DNA of 53,839 nt from Pseudomonadota bacterium (GCA_023423275.1 JAFAFW010000021.1:1-53839), one strand, 5' to 3'. Counted from the stretch's first letter, positions 15,605 to 24,472 are shown. Notes: generated by a model from the letters alone, not told the origin. Numbers and translations are program-made.

Positions 15605-16585
15605 TCACCCCGACTGGCTCAAAGATCGTGTGCGGCCCTTCTTTTCATCCAAGCCAACAAGATCTTGAATGCAATCATCTTTGTAAATCCGAGCTACCCA
15701 GCGACAGAACGCTGCCGACAGATCCGGCAGAGGCGATCGATCATTGGCGAAAGCAGAATAGCTCATTCCAGTAGCCACACGTGACGCCTCGACGACGAGG
15801 AGAAGTTGCTTCTTGATATAGTCAGACACGACGATTTCCGGCGCGACAAGTAGGCCGCCTCCCGCCAGAATGGCAGGAATGGCCATGTAATGATGAGCAT
15901 AGCGTGCGCCTAGTCTGACGTCTTCTTCTCTCATGCCCATTGATGCCAGCCAAGCCGGCAGAATATCCGGTCGCGAATTGACGGTGCAGATCTGCTTTGT
16001 CCAACGACCCGATCTGGACATGCTTTGCACGACACCGGGAGCTCCAACGCAAACTACGTGCTCGTCGGCAATTTTCCATTCACGCATTGGTAAAGCCGGC
16101 ACGAGATCACGTGAGATAAGAACATCGAAATCACCTAGCAGATCCTGTGGCGTTGCCGAGGTCAGGATGTCGACCGGGATATGGTCGTGAAGCGCGCCGA
16201 ACTCAGGCAAGCGAGGATTGAGCGTCGTGAATGCAAAGGTCGGCAATGATGTACGCACGACCAATCGGCGTAAAGCGCCGCGTCGCCGGCGCATCAACTG
16301 AACTGAAAAAGCGATCTCATTCAGCGGTGCACTGACGGCCGCCGCGAGTTGCCGACCAACCTCCGTGAGCACGATGTTGCGCCCCTGCCGTTCGAGCAGG
16401 GATACACCCATGAAAATCTCCAGCTGAGAAACATGACGGCTGATCGCGCTCTGAGAGACACCCAAACTGTCAGCCGCGCGAGTGACATGCTGGAGGCGAG
16501 CAACTTCGCAGAACGCGCGAAGTGCATTCAATGGCGGAGTCTCAGATCTGTCAGTCATGCTGTCGATCGCATTCAACGCAGCCAT
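15605..16585 (-). CDS. LysR-family regulator of the phosphonate cluster (GcvA-like)
   Basis: 326 residues. The N-terminal helix-turn-helix is clear: PLNALRAFCEVARLQHVTRA, ADSLGVSQSAISRHVSQLE, GVSLLERQGRNIVLTEVGRQ. The rest is the periplasmic-binding-like effector domain, with the segment AIPAILAGGGLLVAPEIVV near its end. It starts at ATG 16585; an ATG at 16558 is also possible. It is divergent from the ABC-aminotransferase-phosphonopyruvate hydrolase genes. In the characterised phosphonoalanine pathway of Variovorax, a LysR protein and inducer-dependent expression accompany the hydrolase, so the inducer here may be phosphonoalanine or phosphonopyruvate (inference). Confidence 0.9.
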   Translation of the reverse strand: MAALNAIDSMTDRSETPPLNALRAFCEVARLQHVTRAADSLGVSQSAISRHVSQLEIFMGVSLLERQGRNIVLTEVGRQLAAAVSAPLNEIAFSVQLMRRRRGALRRLVVRTSLPTFAFTTLNPRLPEFGALHDHIPVDILTSATPQDLLGDFDVLISRDLVPALPMREWKIADEHVVCVGAPGVVQSMSRSGRWTKQICTVNSRPDILPAWLASMGMREEDVRLGARYAHHYMAIPAILAGGGLLVAPEIVVSDYIKKQLLLVVEASRVATGMSYSAFANDRSPLPDLSAAFCRWVARIYKDDCIQDLVGLDEKKGRTRSLSQSG

Positions 16586-16668
16586 CTATTGATCTGTTTT
16601 AGTCATGAATGTCACATGCCTATCATGTCGCGCATGAATTTGTCGCGTGGCAAACGCGGTAGATTCTG
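16586..16668. promoter_or_regulatory. Divergent LysR promoter region
   Basis: The 83 bases between the lysR start and the ABC chimera contain two direct copies of CATGAAT (around 16604 and 16633) and two CATG blocks between them spaced by CCTAT. This cluster is a plausible LysR binding region. No clear T-N11-A palindrome was settled on. Confidence 0.3.
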
Positions 16669-17523
16669 ATGATCCCTATCAATATCGAAAACGCAACAGT
16701 GGGTTATGGCGCCAGAACCATAATTGACGACCAAAGCGTACACGTCCCGGCGGGCAGCTTCTTCACCATCCTTGGCCCAAGCGGCTGTGGCAAGACGACG
16801 TTCCTGCGCCTGATTGCAGGCTTTCTTACGCCCGGACAGGGTCGGGTTCTGTTCGGAGGGCAAGACGTCACTCATGTCCCTACGCATCGCCGCAACTGCG
16901 GCGTTGTATTTCAGGACTACGCGCTGTTTCCTGACCGCACCGTGTTTGAAAACGTGGCGTATGCCCTCGTCAGCTATCTTGTCATCAAGCGTCCCTCGAT
17001 CCTCACATATTTTCTCGATTATTTCAGTCTGCTGCCTTTGGCGGTGGCCGGTACGGTTCTCGGCATCGGACTGATCAATACCTATCACAGCGGCTGGATC
17101 ACCTTGACCGGCACTTGGGTGATCATGGCGGTTGCTTATTTCATGCGCCGTGTTCCCTACGCGATTAACACTACGTCGTCGGCAATTTACTCGGTACGCG
17201 ACAGCCTGGAGGAAGCCTCGATCAGCCTTGGTGTGCCGCCGTTGCGTAGCGCCTTCAAGGTGGTCGTGCCGCTGCTGCGCCCCGCGATGATCAGCAGCGC
17301 AATCTTCATGTGGGTCACCACACTGTCGGAACTCAGCGCAACGCTCGTCCTCTATACGCCAGGGCTCGAGACCATGCCGATCCAGATCTATCGCCAGATC
17401 GACGGCGGGTACATGGGCGCGGCCTCCGCTTACAGCCTGATCCTGATCCTTTCGATTTTCGTGCCTTTGTTCATCGCCGTGGAGCTCTTCAAGATCGATG
17501 TCTTCGGAACCGGACGGAGATGA
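16669..17523 (+). pseudogene. ABC importer chimera: ATPase N-terminus fused in frame to permease C-terminus
   Basis: 284 continuous codons made of two unrelated halves. Residues 1-100 are the start of an ABC ATPase of the PotA/FbpC/PhnT type, with Walker A GPSGCGKTT (36-44) and the Q-loop VVFQDYALFP. At about codon 100 (base ~16969), right after NVAYAL, the protein changes into a membrane permease. It has VSYLVIKRPSILTYF, several hydrophobic helices and the EAA loop SLEEASISLGVPPLRSAFKV (about 180-199), ending as Fe3+/AEP-type permeases do. The ATPase signature LSGGQ, Walker B and H-loop, and the N-terminal permease half, are all missing. An in-frame deletion between two adjacent genes explains this. 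The product cannot power transport by known mechanisms. Confidence 0.85.
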
Positions 17524-17627
17524 TGCTCATGGTTTTTTTTGGGATGCATCTTCGCCTGGCCGGCGAGGGCATTGAAGCCGGCTCTGCCGATGCGGGGCCA
17601 CCCTCCAACCTCAAGTGAGAGAACGAC

Positions 17628-18614
17628 ATGTCGCAATCACGCATATTTAAAACGCTCGCGATGGCCGCGCTCATAGCCGGTGCCGCTCTGTCTTCGGCTG
17701 AAGCTAAAGATACCGTTACGCTCTACGCCTCGAACAACACGGCAGCGGTGGATGCGCTGCTCGGCGTTGTCGCGAAAGCCGCACCTGACCTGAATGTCCA
17801 GGTGGTAAGCGCTTCGACGGGTGCGCTGCTGACCCGGATCAAGGCGGAAGCAAGCAATCCGCAGGCTGATGTTTTCTGGAGCGCGGGTTTCTCGACGCTC
17901 GACAGTTACAAGGACAGCTTCCAGTCTCACGGCACGACAGCAGATCTACCCGCTGACATGATTGGTCGGGACAATCTCTGGACCGGAAGCAATGTCCACG
18001 TGATGGTTCTGATGGTCAATGAGCGCCAACTTGGCGAGCTTTCTGCACCCAAGACTTGGTCGGATATATTCAAGCCCGAATGGAAGGGTCGGTTGGTATT
18101 CGGCGACCCGGTCAACTCCTCTTCTGCCTATGCACAGCTCTTCGGGCTCTACAAGCTCTTCGGTCATGAGGGACTTGAAAAGCTGGCCCGCAACGCCGTC
18201 ATCGTGAACAGCTCGTCGAGCACCTACACGGCGCCTGCTGCAGGCGAATACCCGTTGGGCATCACCATGGAATATTCGGCGCAGGCTTACGTCGCCGGCG
18301 GACAAAAGGAGATCAAGCTAGTCTATCCGAGCGAAGGGACATTCGTGTCCCCTGAAGGCATGGCAATCGTCAAGAACGCACCGCATGTGCAGGCAGCAGC
18401 GCGCCTGATCGACATCATGGCCTCCGAAGAGGCTCAGGCTGCAATTTTCGAGGCGACCTATCGCCGTCCTGCCAACCTGCATGTCGATGTAAACGCCCGC
18501 TCGAGCCTGCCTGCCCTGCAGGATGTCAAGGTCTTTGCAATCGATCAAAACGAAGCAGCGGCCAGCCGCGATGAAGTGATTGCCCTCTGGAAAGACATCC
18601 TCGCCAAACAATAG
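17628..18614 (+). CDS. ABC solute-binding protein, Fe3+/2-aminoethylphosphonate type
   Basis: 328 residues. A signal peptide (SRIFKTLAMAALIAGAALSS then AEAKD) precedes a type-2 periplasmic binding fold of the FbpA/PhnS group: VTLYASNNTAAVDALLGVVA, VSASTGALLTRIKAEASNPQ, ADVFWSAGFSTLDSY, FKPEWKGRLVFGDPVNSSSA, GEYPLGITMEYSAQAYVAGG and EGTFVSPEGMAIVKNAPH. The context (phosphonopyruvate hydrolase and aminotransferase just downstream) indicates that the ligand is an amino-phosphonate such as phosphonoalanine, not iron. AGAGAACG precedes the ATG. The binding protein looks intact although its ATPase-permease partner is a deletion chimera, so uptake may now depend on another transporter. Confidence 0.88.
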   Translation: MSQSRIFKTLAMAALIAGAALSSAEAKDTVTLYASNNTAAVDALLGVVAKAAPDLNVQVVSASTGALLTRIKAEASNPQADVFWSAGFSTLDSYKDSFQSHGTTADLPADMIGRDNLWTGSNVHVMVLMVNERQLGELSAPKTWSDIFKPEWKGRLVFGDPVNSSSAYAQLFGLYKLFGHEGLEKLARNAVIVNSSSSTYTAPAAGEYPLGITMEYSAQAYVAGGQKEIKLVYPSEGTFVSPEGMAIVKNAPHVQAAARLIDIMASEEAQAAIFEATYRRPANLHVDVNARSSLPALQDVKVFAIDQNEAAASRDEVIALWKDILAKQ

Positions 18615-18676
18615 CACAACCCGCGCTTTCGCTGTCGGAGCGCCAGTCTACCGGCGCTCCTTCTGCAACGAAGGCC

Positions 18677-19825
18677 ATGACGCAACTGGCAGCTCAGTTG
18701 CGCGCGCAGGGACGCGACATCATCACTCTCAGCCAGGGAGAACCGGATTTTCCGACGCCAGCCCCTATTTGCGCCGCCGCCGTGCGTGCTATCGCGGAAG
18801 GGAAAACCGTCTATACCCCCGTTGCCGGCGTCCTGTCGTTGCGCGAAGCAATCTGCGAGAAGTACGAACGCGAGAACGCCCTCAAATTCACGCCCGAGCA
18901 GGTAACGGTCGGGTGCGGCGCCAAGCAAGTTCTGTTCAATGCACTAATGGCGACCCTGGACCCCGGTGACGAAGTTGTCTTCCCGACGCCATGCTGGGTT
19001 TCTTATCCGGAGATGGTGAAATTGGCCGGGGGCGAGCCTGTGCCGATCGAAACCCGGTCGGATGAAGGCTTTATTCTCCAGCCGGAGAACCTGCGTGCAG
19101 CGCTTACTATGCGCACCAAATGGCTCATGCTCAACTCTCCGTCCAATCCAACCGGGGCAGTTTACACTGAGCGCGCTCTTGCCGCATTAGCCGACGTCCT
19201 GCGTGACTTCCCACAGGTGCTGGTGCTGAGTGACGATATTTATGAGCACCTGGTCTACGGCGACGCGCGCTTCTGCACCTTGGCGCGGGTGGCACCGGAT
19301 ATGACGGAGCGGATCCTGACAGTAAACGGAGTGTCGAAGTCCTATGCTATGACCGGATGGCGCGTAGGATACGGAGCGGGACCGCTGGATCTTATTAAAG
19401 CGATGAACACGATCCAAGGGCAGTCGACCTCACACACATGTTCCATCTCGCAGTACGCTGCCATAGAAGCTTTGCGTGGCTCGCAGGAATTCATCCTGCA
19501 ATTCAGAACGGCTTTCGAGCGCCGGCGCGATTTGATGATGGAGGCGTTCAGTCAAATCGATGGCTTGTCGTGCCTACGCCCGGACGGCGCCTTCTATCTC
19601 TTCGTCGATTGCCAGAAACTATTCGGCCGCTCGACGCCTGCCGGGCAGGTTTTGGAAAACGACAATGACGTTGCCAGCTACCTGCTGGAGGACGCAGGCG
19701 TCGCCGTAGTGCCCGGCAGCGGTTTTCTGGCACCTGGTTTCATCCGTCTGTCCTACGCGACAGATGATGAGAGCCTAGTCCGCGCCGCCACTGCCACCGC
19801 CGTCTCGATCGCGCGGCTGTCATGA
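18677..19825 (+). CDS. PLP-dependent aminotransferase, fold type I (phosphonoalanine transaminase candidate)
   Basis: At least 382 residues of the AspC-type aminotransferase family: GRDIITLSQGEPDFPTP, the YTPVAGVLSLREAI segment, GCGAKQVLFNAL, the PLP stack FPTPCWVSYPEM, NSPSNPTGAVY, VLSDDIYEHLVYG, the Schiff-base lysine in VNGVSKSYAMTGWRVGYG, and the C-terminal arginine in GFIRLSYA. In-frame upstream sequence from ~18611 also resembles family N-termini (ALSLSERQSTGAPSATKAMT) but has no usual start codon, so the true N-terminus is unsure; ATG 18677 is a minimum. With the hydrolase 22 bases downstream it should convert 2-amino-3-phosphonopropionate to phosphonopyruvate using pyruvate or 2-oxoglutarate (inference). 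Confidence 0.87.
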   Translation: MTQLAAQLRAQGRDIITLSQGEPDFPTPAPICAAAVRAIAEGKTVYTPVAGVLSLREAICEKYERENALKFTPEQVTVGCGAKQVLFNALMATLDPGDEVVFPTPCWVSYPEMVKLAGGEPVPIETRSDEGFILQPENLRAALTMRTKWLMLNSPSNPTGAVYTERALAALADVLRDFPQVLVLSDDIYEHLVYGDARFCTLARVAPDMTERILTVNGVSKSYAMTGWRVGYGAGPLDLIKAMNTIQGQSTSHTCSISQYAAIEALRGSQEFILQFRTAFERRRDLMMEAFSQIDGLSCLRPDGAFYLFVDCQKLFGRSTPAGQVLENDNDVASYLLEDAGVAVVPGSGFLAPGFIRLSYATDDESLVRAATATAVSIARLS

Positions 19826-19847
19826 TCGTTTTTGCAAGGAAGATAAA

Positions 19848-20723
19848 ATGAAAAAGAACACACTGAGCCTACGCAGTCTGATCACCGAAAAGGGGCTCCT
19901 CCACGTTATGGCCGCCCACAGCCCCTTGTCGGCGCGTCTGGCAGAAGAGGCCGGCTTTGATGGTCTGTGGGCATCAGGCTTCGAGCTTTCTGCTCTCTAT
20001 GGCTTGCCCGATGTCAGCCTTATCTCGATGACACAGCATCTGGACATGGTACGGGCCATGGCCGAACAATCCTCGCTGCCCATTGTTGCCGATATCGACA
20101 CTGGTTTTGGCAATGCCATCAATGTCATTCATGCGATCAGGCAATATGAGCGCGCGGGCGCTGCCGCCGTTGTCATTGAAGACAAGACCTTCCCCAAGGT
20201 CACGAGCCTTGTTGCTGGTGGACGACAAGAGCTGCTTCGCGTCGACGAATTTCAGGGTAAGATTCGCGCAGCTGTAGCGACCAGATCCAACCCCGAATTC
20301 CTCATCATTGCTCGCACCGAAGCCCTGATTGCCGGGCTTGGCGAGGGCGAGGCTCTAAAGCGCGCGGCTGCCTATGAAGCCGCCGGCGCGGACATGATCC
20401 TCATCCATTCCAAGCAGAAGACACCGGACGAGGTGGAGAGCTTCGTGCGGGCTTGGGACGGTCAAGCCCCCATAGTCATCGTGCCGACCGCATATCCGGA
20501 GATGAACGAAACACGCATCAAAGGTCTCGGCAAGATCGCCATCGTCATCTACGGCAACCATGCTATCCGTGCTTCCGTCACAGCCATGCAGGATGTTTTT
20601 GCACGGATCATCGCAGATCGGGGCATTCACAATGTGAACAAGGACATCATTCCGGTTGAGGAGGTCTTCCGACTGCAAGACATGGATAAGGTAAAATCCG
20701 ACGAGAAGAAATTTCTCACATAA
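19848..20723 (+). CDS. pphA: Phosphonopyruvate hydrolase (PEP mutase / isocitrate lyase superfamily)
   Basis: 291 residues of the PEP mutase superfamily TIM barrel. Seen: MAAHSPLSARLAEEAGFDGL, WASGFELSALYGLPD, the Mg-binding DIDTGFGN, the gating-loop sequence EDKTFPKVTSL, GRQELLRVDEFQGKIRAA, IARTEALIAGLGEGEAL and IVPTAYPEMNE. The combination of FELSALYGLPD, the FPKxTSL loop and GRQEL is closer to the Variovorax phosphonopyruvate hydrolase, as I remember it, than to PEP mutase (which has KxNSF) or methylisocitrate lyase. The reaction would be phosphonopyruvate + water to pyruvate + phosphate, breaking the C-P bond. AAGGAAG precedes the ATG. It ends the phosphonoalanine operon. Confidence 0.85.
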   Translation: MKKNTLSLRSLITEKGLLHVMAAHSPLSARLAEEAGFDGLWASGFELSALYGLPDVSLISMTQHLDMVRAMAEQSSLPIVADIDTGFGNAINVIHAIRQYERAGAAAVVIEDKTFPKVTSLVAGGRQELLRVDEFQGKIRAAVATRSNPEFLIIARTEALIAGLGEGEALKRAAAYEAAGADMILIHSKQKTPDEVESFVRAWDGQAPIVIVPTAYPEMNETRIKGLGKIAIVIYGNHAIRASVTAMQDVFARIIADRGIHNVNKDIIPVEEVFRLQDMDKVKSDEKKFLT

Positions 20724-21014
20724 TATCACGTTGCAGACGAGGAGATCGAGGCGCCTAACGCAAAGCACGAGGTCGATCCGTGCGCCGGAAGCACGGCAGG
20801 GGAAATTGCCGCAGCGGCCCATCATGCCACGTTCAAGAAGATAGACGTAAGTCACTGTATTCGTCGAAAGCGCAGTATCGGAATTCGGTTCGCCGGATAT
20901 GACCTTCAACAATGTCAGTTAGCTGCCGACCACGTCGTCTCTGATCGAGCAGACGAGGAGGACTGAGATTGCCCCTGCGTCTTGAGATGACGGGTGTGTA
21001 GGTAGTCGACAAGG

Positions 21015-22481
21015 CTAGGGATCGAGCGGGGCTGCAACGAGGCTGGCCGTATAGTTTGCCAACGGCTTGCCCGCATAATTCCGGTCGATGCGACCGAGAA
21101 ATCGGATTTCTTTGAAACGAGCGCGAAGGAGGTCATTCGCTTGGCGCCGCTCGAGCTCGACATAGAGCGCCGGGCATCTCTTATCCGCAAGCTCCGGCGG
21201 CAGATGAACGTAGCGCAGTGGCTCCGTCAACTGAGACACCGAAACGTTCTCAAGACGATAGGCGAGTTGGGCTGTCGTGGCGTAACTGGAGGTGACAATC
21301 CGACAAGCGCCGTTGACCCGGCGCAGCTGCTCGATGTCTAAGGCAAACTTCTCCCAACCGCGCGTTTGAGATGCAGGATCTTTCATTCCGCTCATGAAGC
21401 GGAGAGGCGCGATCGCGTGGGCATAAATAACTGCGCTGCATAGGAATCCCGTTGCAATTCCTAAAGCGCCGAGACGACGCAACCGCTGGCTGCCGGATGA
21501 CATGACGGCGAAAGCTGCCGCGATGGCGAAGGCCGGGTAAAGAGGCGCGAGCCAATTACCCTGCACCCTGCTGTGCAAGGCGTGAACCCACAAATACACG
21601 ACCAGTGGAATGACGACGGCAGCAAGCAGGATATGCGCCGGCTGACGCCGTTTGAGAGCTGAGCCGACAATGAGAGCAAACCCGAGCAATGACAGTGCTG
21701 CAAGAATCGGGCTCGCTAGGCCGGCAAATGCGCCAACGAACTCGACGAGATATTGGGTCGTCACCCCATTCCCGCGCGCAGCCCGCCCGAATTGTTTGAT
21801 GAAGGACGCCCACTCATACTGAAGGTTCCAGAGCAGGACCGGGGTCGTCGCGAGCGCGGCGATGACGCCGCCTATCCACAACTGCCAGGTCCTTAACCAA
21901 TGCAGGTTTCCGGGCTGCCACACGAGCCAAATGAGGATGCTGGCTCCGAGAAACAGGTTTGTATACTTTGAAATTAGGCCCAACCCGGCAAATATGCCGA
22001 TCGCCAGCCACCAGTTGGCCTTGCGCGAAACCTGCAACTCCGACATGGCCCAAACGGCAAGTCCCCAGAACAACACAGAGGGAATATCGGGTGTCATGAT
22101 CACGCCACCGACTGCCATAAGCGGCATGGCCAGCCCGATCCAGACGGCATAGCGACCGATATCGGCATCAAACAAGTTGTGCGCTGTCCGCCATAGGACG
22201 AATGGGCCGAGGACCGATCCCAAAATCGCTGGTAGGCGGATGCCTAAAGGTGTGTCGCCCGCCAGCCACCGCCCTCCCGCGATCATCCAGGCAACCATCG
22301 GCGGATGATCGAGATAGCTCATTGCCGGAGCCAGTGACCACAAGCGATAGTACGCTTCATCGTCCGTCAAACCGATACTGGCGGCGATGAACGCGCGGAT
22401 CACTGCGAGCGCAACGATAATCCCCGCAAGCATGACGACGGACCGATGCGAGCTATGCCCGGTCGCTGCAATCGGGATCAT
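21015..22481 (-). CDS. GT39/ArnT-like membrane glycosyltransferase
   Basis: About 488 residues with roughly ten membrane helices. The first periplasmic loop carries the acidic catalytic signature LTDDEAYYRLWSLAPAMSYL followed by DHPPMVAWMI, as in dolichyl/undecaprenyl-phosphate sugar transferases (GT39/83, ArnT, RgtA-D). The C-terminal ~120 residues form a soluble domain. It uses a polyprenyl-phosphate sugar on the periplasmic side. ATG 22481 lies one base after the stop of the GT2-GtrA gene and is preferred to ATG 22520, which would overlap it. As last gene in the operon it would transfer the sugar that the GT2 partner loads, perhaps to lipid A or another envelope lipid. Confidence 0.85.
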   Translation of the reverse strand: MIPIAATGHSSHRSVVMLAGIIVALAVIRAFIAASIGLTDDEAYYRLWSLAPAMSYLDHPPMVAWMIAGGRWLAGDTPLGIRLPAILGSVLGPFVLWRTAHNLFDADIGRYAVWIGLAMPLMAVGGVIMTPDIPSVLFWGLAVWAMSELQVSRKANWWLAIGIFAGLGLISKYTNLFLGASILIWLVWQPGNLHWLRTWQLWIGGVIAALATTPVLLWNLQYEWASFIKQFGRAARGNGVTTQYLVEFVGAFAGLASPILAALSLLGFALIVGSALKRRQPAHILLAAVVIPLVVYLWVHALHSRVQGNWLAPLYPAFAIAAAFAVMSSGSQRLRRLGALGIATGFLCSAVIYAHAIAPLRFMSGMKDPASQTRGWEKFALDIEQLRRVNGACRIVTSSYATTAQLAYRLENVSVSQLTEPLRYVHLPPELADKRCPALYVELERRQANDLLRARFKEIRFLGRIDRNYAGKPLANYTASLVAAPLDP

Positions 22482-22482
22482 A

Positions 22483-23634
22483 TCAGCGCTGGCGCCACGT
22501 AAAGACGGAGCTGCTCGCATAGTTGAAGACCGCTCCCATCAGCGCGCCGGCTGTACCTGCCAGCCACCAATCCGTATTGCCGTTATAGATCCAGCTTGCG
22601 ACGCCGACGTTGGCGATCGCGCCGAGGCTGCAGATCGCGTAGAAGGACATCAATCCTTTCACAGCGCGCCATCCGGCCAGTCTTCGATCCCGATAGGTGA
22701 GCCGATTGTTCAAAGCAAAATTCCAGGTCATCGCAACATAGGCTGCAGCGGTTTGCGCACCATCAAATTGCAGCGTCGATAGCGTCAGGAAACCTCGCAG
22801 CGCGGCCAAGTGGACGATAAGACCGCTGGCGCCGACAAATCCAAACAGGACAAAGCGAATGGAAATCCGATCGCCTGATAACTTGGCCAACAGCAGACCG
22901 AGGTAGTCGATGACGACAAGGCTATCGAGTTTCGATTGGCCAAGATGGCGCGGCCGAAATCGATATGGGACGTCCACGATTTTCAGTGGCGCTTTGCTGG
23001 ACGCAACGATGTCCAGCAGCACTTTGAAGCCTTGGCTCGACAGGTGCGGAGCCACGTTGTCGAATGCTTCACGGCGCATCATGAAGAAGCCGCTCATCGG
23101 ATCGCTAAGGCGGACTCCAAGCAGCGCCCGCGCTAAGGAGTTCGCCAATCGGCTGCCCCACGCCCGCACGCCGGCAAAGCCGTCCTTGGCCATCGCGCCC
23201 GAGGCATAACGCGTCCCGATTGCAAGATCTGCGCCTCGGCGAATCTGGGCAAGCATGTCGGGCAGCAGCGACTCGTCATGCTGTAGGTCAGCATCGATAA
23301 CAGCGATCGCAAATGCCGACGAGGCAAGTATGCCTTCGATGCAGGCGCCCGCCAAACCGCGGCGCCCCAGGCGTCGAATGCCCCGGATACGCGGATCAGT
23401 CTTCCCCAATTGCCGGACCACTTGCATCGTTCCGTCCGGGCTGTCGTCGTCGACAAATATGACCTCCCAGTGCACGTCCTGCAAAGCACGCTGCAGCCGC
23501 TCAACGAGTTCGGTCACATTCTCGCGTTCGTTGAACGTCGGCACGATTACAGATAGGTCAGGCGGCGTTAGCGATCCGGTCGTGGGCGCGCGCGTTGAGA
23601 TTGAGAGTGTATCGAGATTGCTGACCACCAACAT
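22483..23634 (-). CDS. Polyprenyl-phosphate sugar synthase: GT2 fused to GtrA domain
   Basis: About 383 residues. Residues ~20-240 are a GT-A fold of the DPM1/polyprenol-phosphate mannosyltransferase type: LSVIVPTFNERENVTELVER, WEVIFVDDDSPDGTMQVVRQ, IRRLGRRGLAGACIEGI, VIDADLQHDESLLPDML and DPMSGFFMMRREAF. Residues ~250-380 are a four-helix GtrA domain (RFVLFGFVGASGLIVHLAAL through WNFALNNRLTYRDRR), which is thought to flip the lipid-linked sugar. Start ATG 23634 is chosen because it falls just after the phosphatase stop. The protein would make and export the donor for the GT39 enzyme encoded next. Confidence 0.88.
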   Translation of the reverse strand: MLVVSNLDTLSISTRAPTTGSLTPPDLSVIVPTFNERENVTELVERLQRALQDVHWEVIFVDDDSPDGTMQVVRQLGKTDPRIRGIRRLGRRGLAGACIEGILASSAFAIAVIDADLQHDESLLPDMLAQIRRGADLAIGTRYASGAMAKDGFAGVRAWGSRLANSLARALLGVRLSDPMSGFFMMRREAFDNVAPHLSSQGFKVLLDIVASSKAPLKIVDVPYRFRPRHLGQSKLDSLVVIDYLGLLLAKLSGDRISIRFVLFGFVGASGLIVHLAALRGFLTLSTLQFDGAQTAAAYVAMTWNFALNNRLTYRDRRLAGWRAVKGLMSFYAICSLGAIANVGVASWIYNGNTDWWLAGTAGALMGAVFNYASSSVFTWRQR

Positions 23635-23641
23635 CGAAGTC

Positions 23642-24472
23642 TCAATGACTGGCAGCAATAAGCGTCACGCGCAGCGACCGGGCTTGGGCGCCGGCCAGAA
23701 CCGCTCGATGCAGCACAGCGGCCGTCAACGCCATAAAGATTCCGGCAAACACGACGTCGCTGAGAAAATGAGCGCCCTGCGCCATGCGAATGACGCCAGC
23801 CGTCAATCCAGCCATGGTGCCGACGATCAAGATCGTCCTGGACCATTGCGGTATGATGAGAGCAACGGCAAAGAATGATGCAAACATCGCGGAAGCTTCG
23901 CCACTGATGAACGAGCAATTACGCTCACATTGGCGAACCGGGATCAGCGGGGGCGAGAATTGCTTCGTGCCACCAAAATCTACGATCTGGCTAGGCCGCG
24001 CCCGTCCCCACTGGTCCTTCAGCACAAGATTGGCGACAAGGCCGGGTCCAATGCCGAGGCAAAGCACCAGATAGGCCCAAATCAAGGACGATGTTCGGAT
24101 TCGACCTGAGGAGCGTGACACGGCCAGTGCAAGACCGACGACGGAAACGACGCAAAATAGGACGTAAAGCGATTTAAATATGTCCCGGATGTTTGCCAGC
24201 AGTCCGTCTCGAGCAGGGAAGAAGCTTCCATTTTCGCGTAAGAAGAGACGGGCGACGTGCAGATCCAGCTCAGGCCAAAGAAGAAATATGGCCGATGCCG
24301 CAACGCCGGATAGCGAGGCAGCCGCAGCAACCCTCAGGGCGAGATCTCCGCGAGGGGCGATCGAGACGTTAACCTGCACTGAGACACCATTTCGCAACGC
24401 ACCGACACCAAAACTAGCCGCGGCTTGTAACGAAGACATGTCTATCGAATAAACTCGTCGCGGGGCTGTCAC
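23642..24472 (-). CDS. PAP2-family lipid phosphatase (LpxE-like)
   Basis: Up to 276 residues; starts at 24472 (GTG) or 24439 (ATG) are possible. About six membrane helices surround the tripartite acid-phosphatase signature: KDQWGRARPSQ (motif C1), SFISGEASAMFASFF (C2, with SGEA in place of SGH) and RMAQGAHFLSDVVF (C3, catalytic His). LpxE and related lipid A or isoprenyl phosphatases have this build. It heads an operon with the GT2-GtrA and GT39 genes, reminiscent of the LpxE/RgtE/Rgt set of rhizobia, where a phosphate is removed from lipid A and a sugar is added (inference). Confidence 0.85.
   Translation of the reverse strand: MTAPRRVYSIDMSSLQAAASFGVGALRNGVSVQVNVSIAPRGDLALRVAAAASLSGVAASAIFLLWPELDLHVARLFLRENGSFFPARDGLLANIRDIFKSLYVLFCVVSVVGLALAVSRSSGRIRTSSLIWAYLVLCLGIGPGLVANLVLKDQWGRARPSQIVDFGGTKQFSPPLIPVRQCERNCSFISGEASAMFASFFAVALIIPQWSRTILIVGTMAGLTAGVIRMAQGAHFLSDVVFAGIFMALTAAVLHRAVLAGAQARSLRVTLIAASH

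Noticed and set aside
17524..17627. A possible extra gene between the ABC chimera and the binding protein
   Set aside because: Only ~20 codons of plausible sequence and no start; too short to support.
19848..20723. PEP mutase or methylisocitrate lyase for the 291-residue enzyme
   Set aside because: The loop FPKVTSL and the GRQEL and FELSALYGLPD blocks are nearer to phosphonopyruvate hydrolase as I remember it; there is no phosphonate-biosynthesis decarboxylase nearby.
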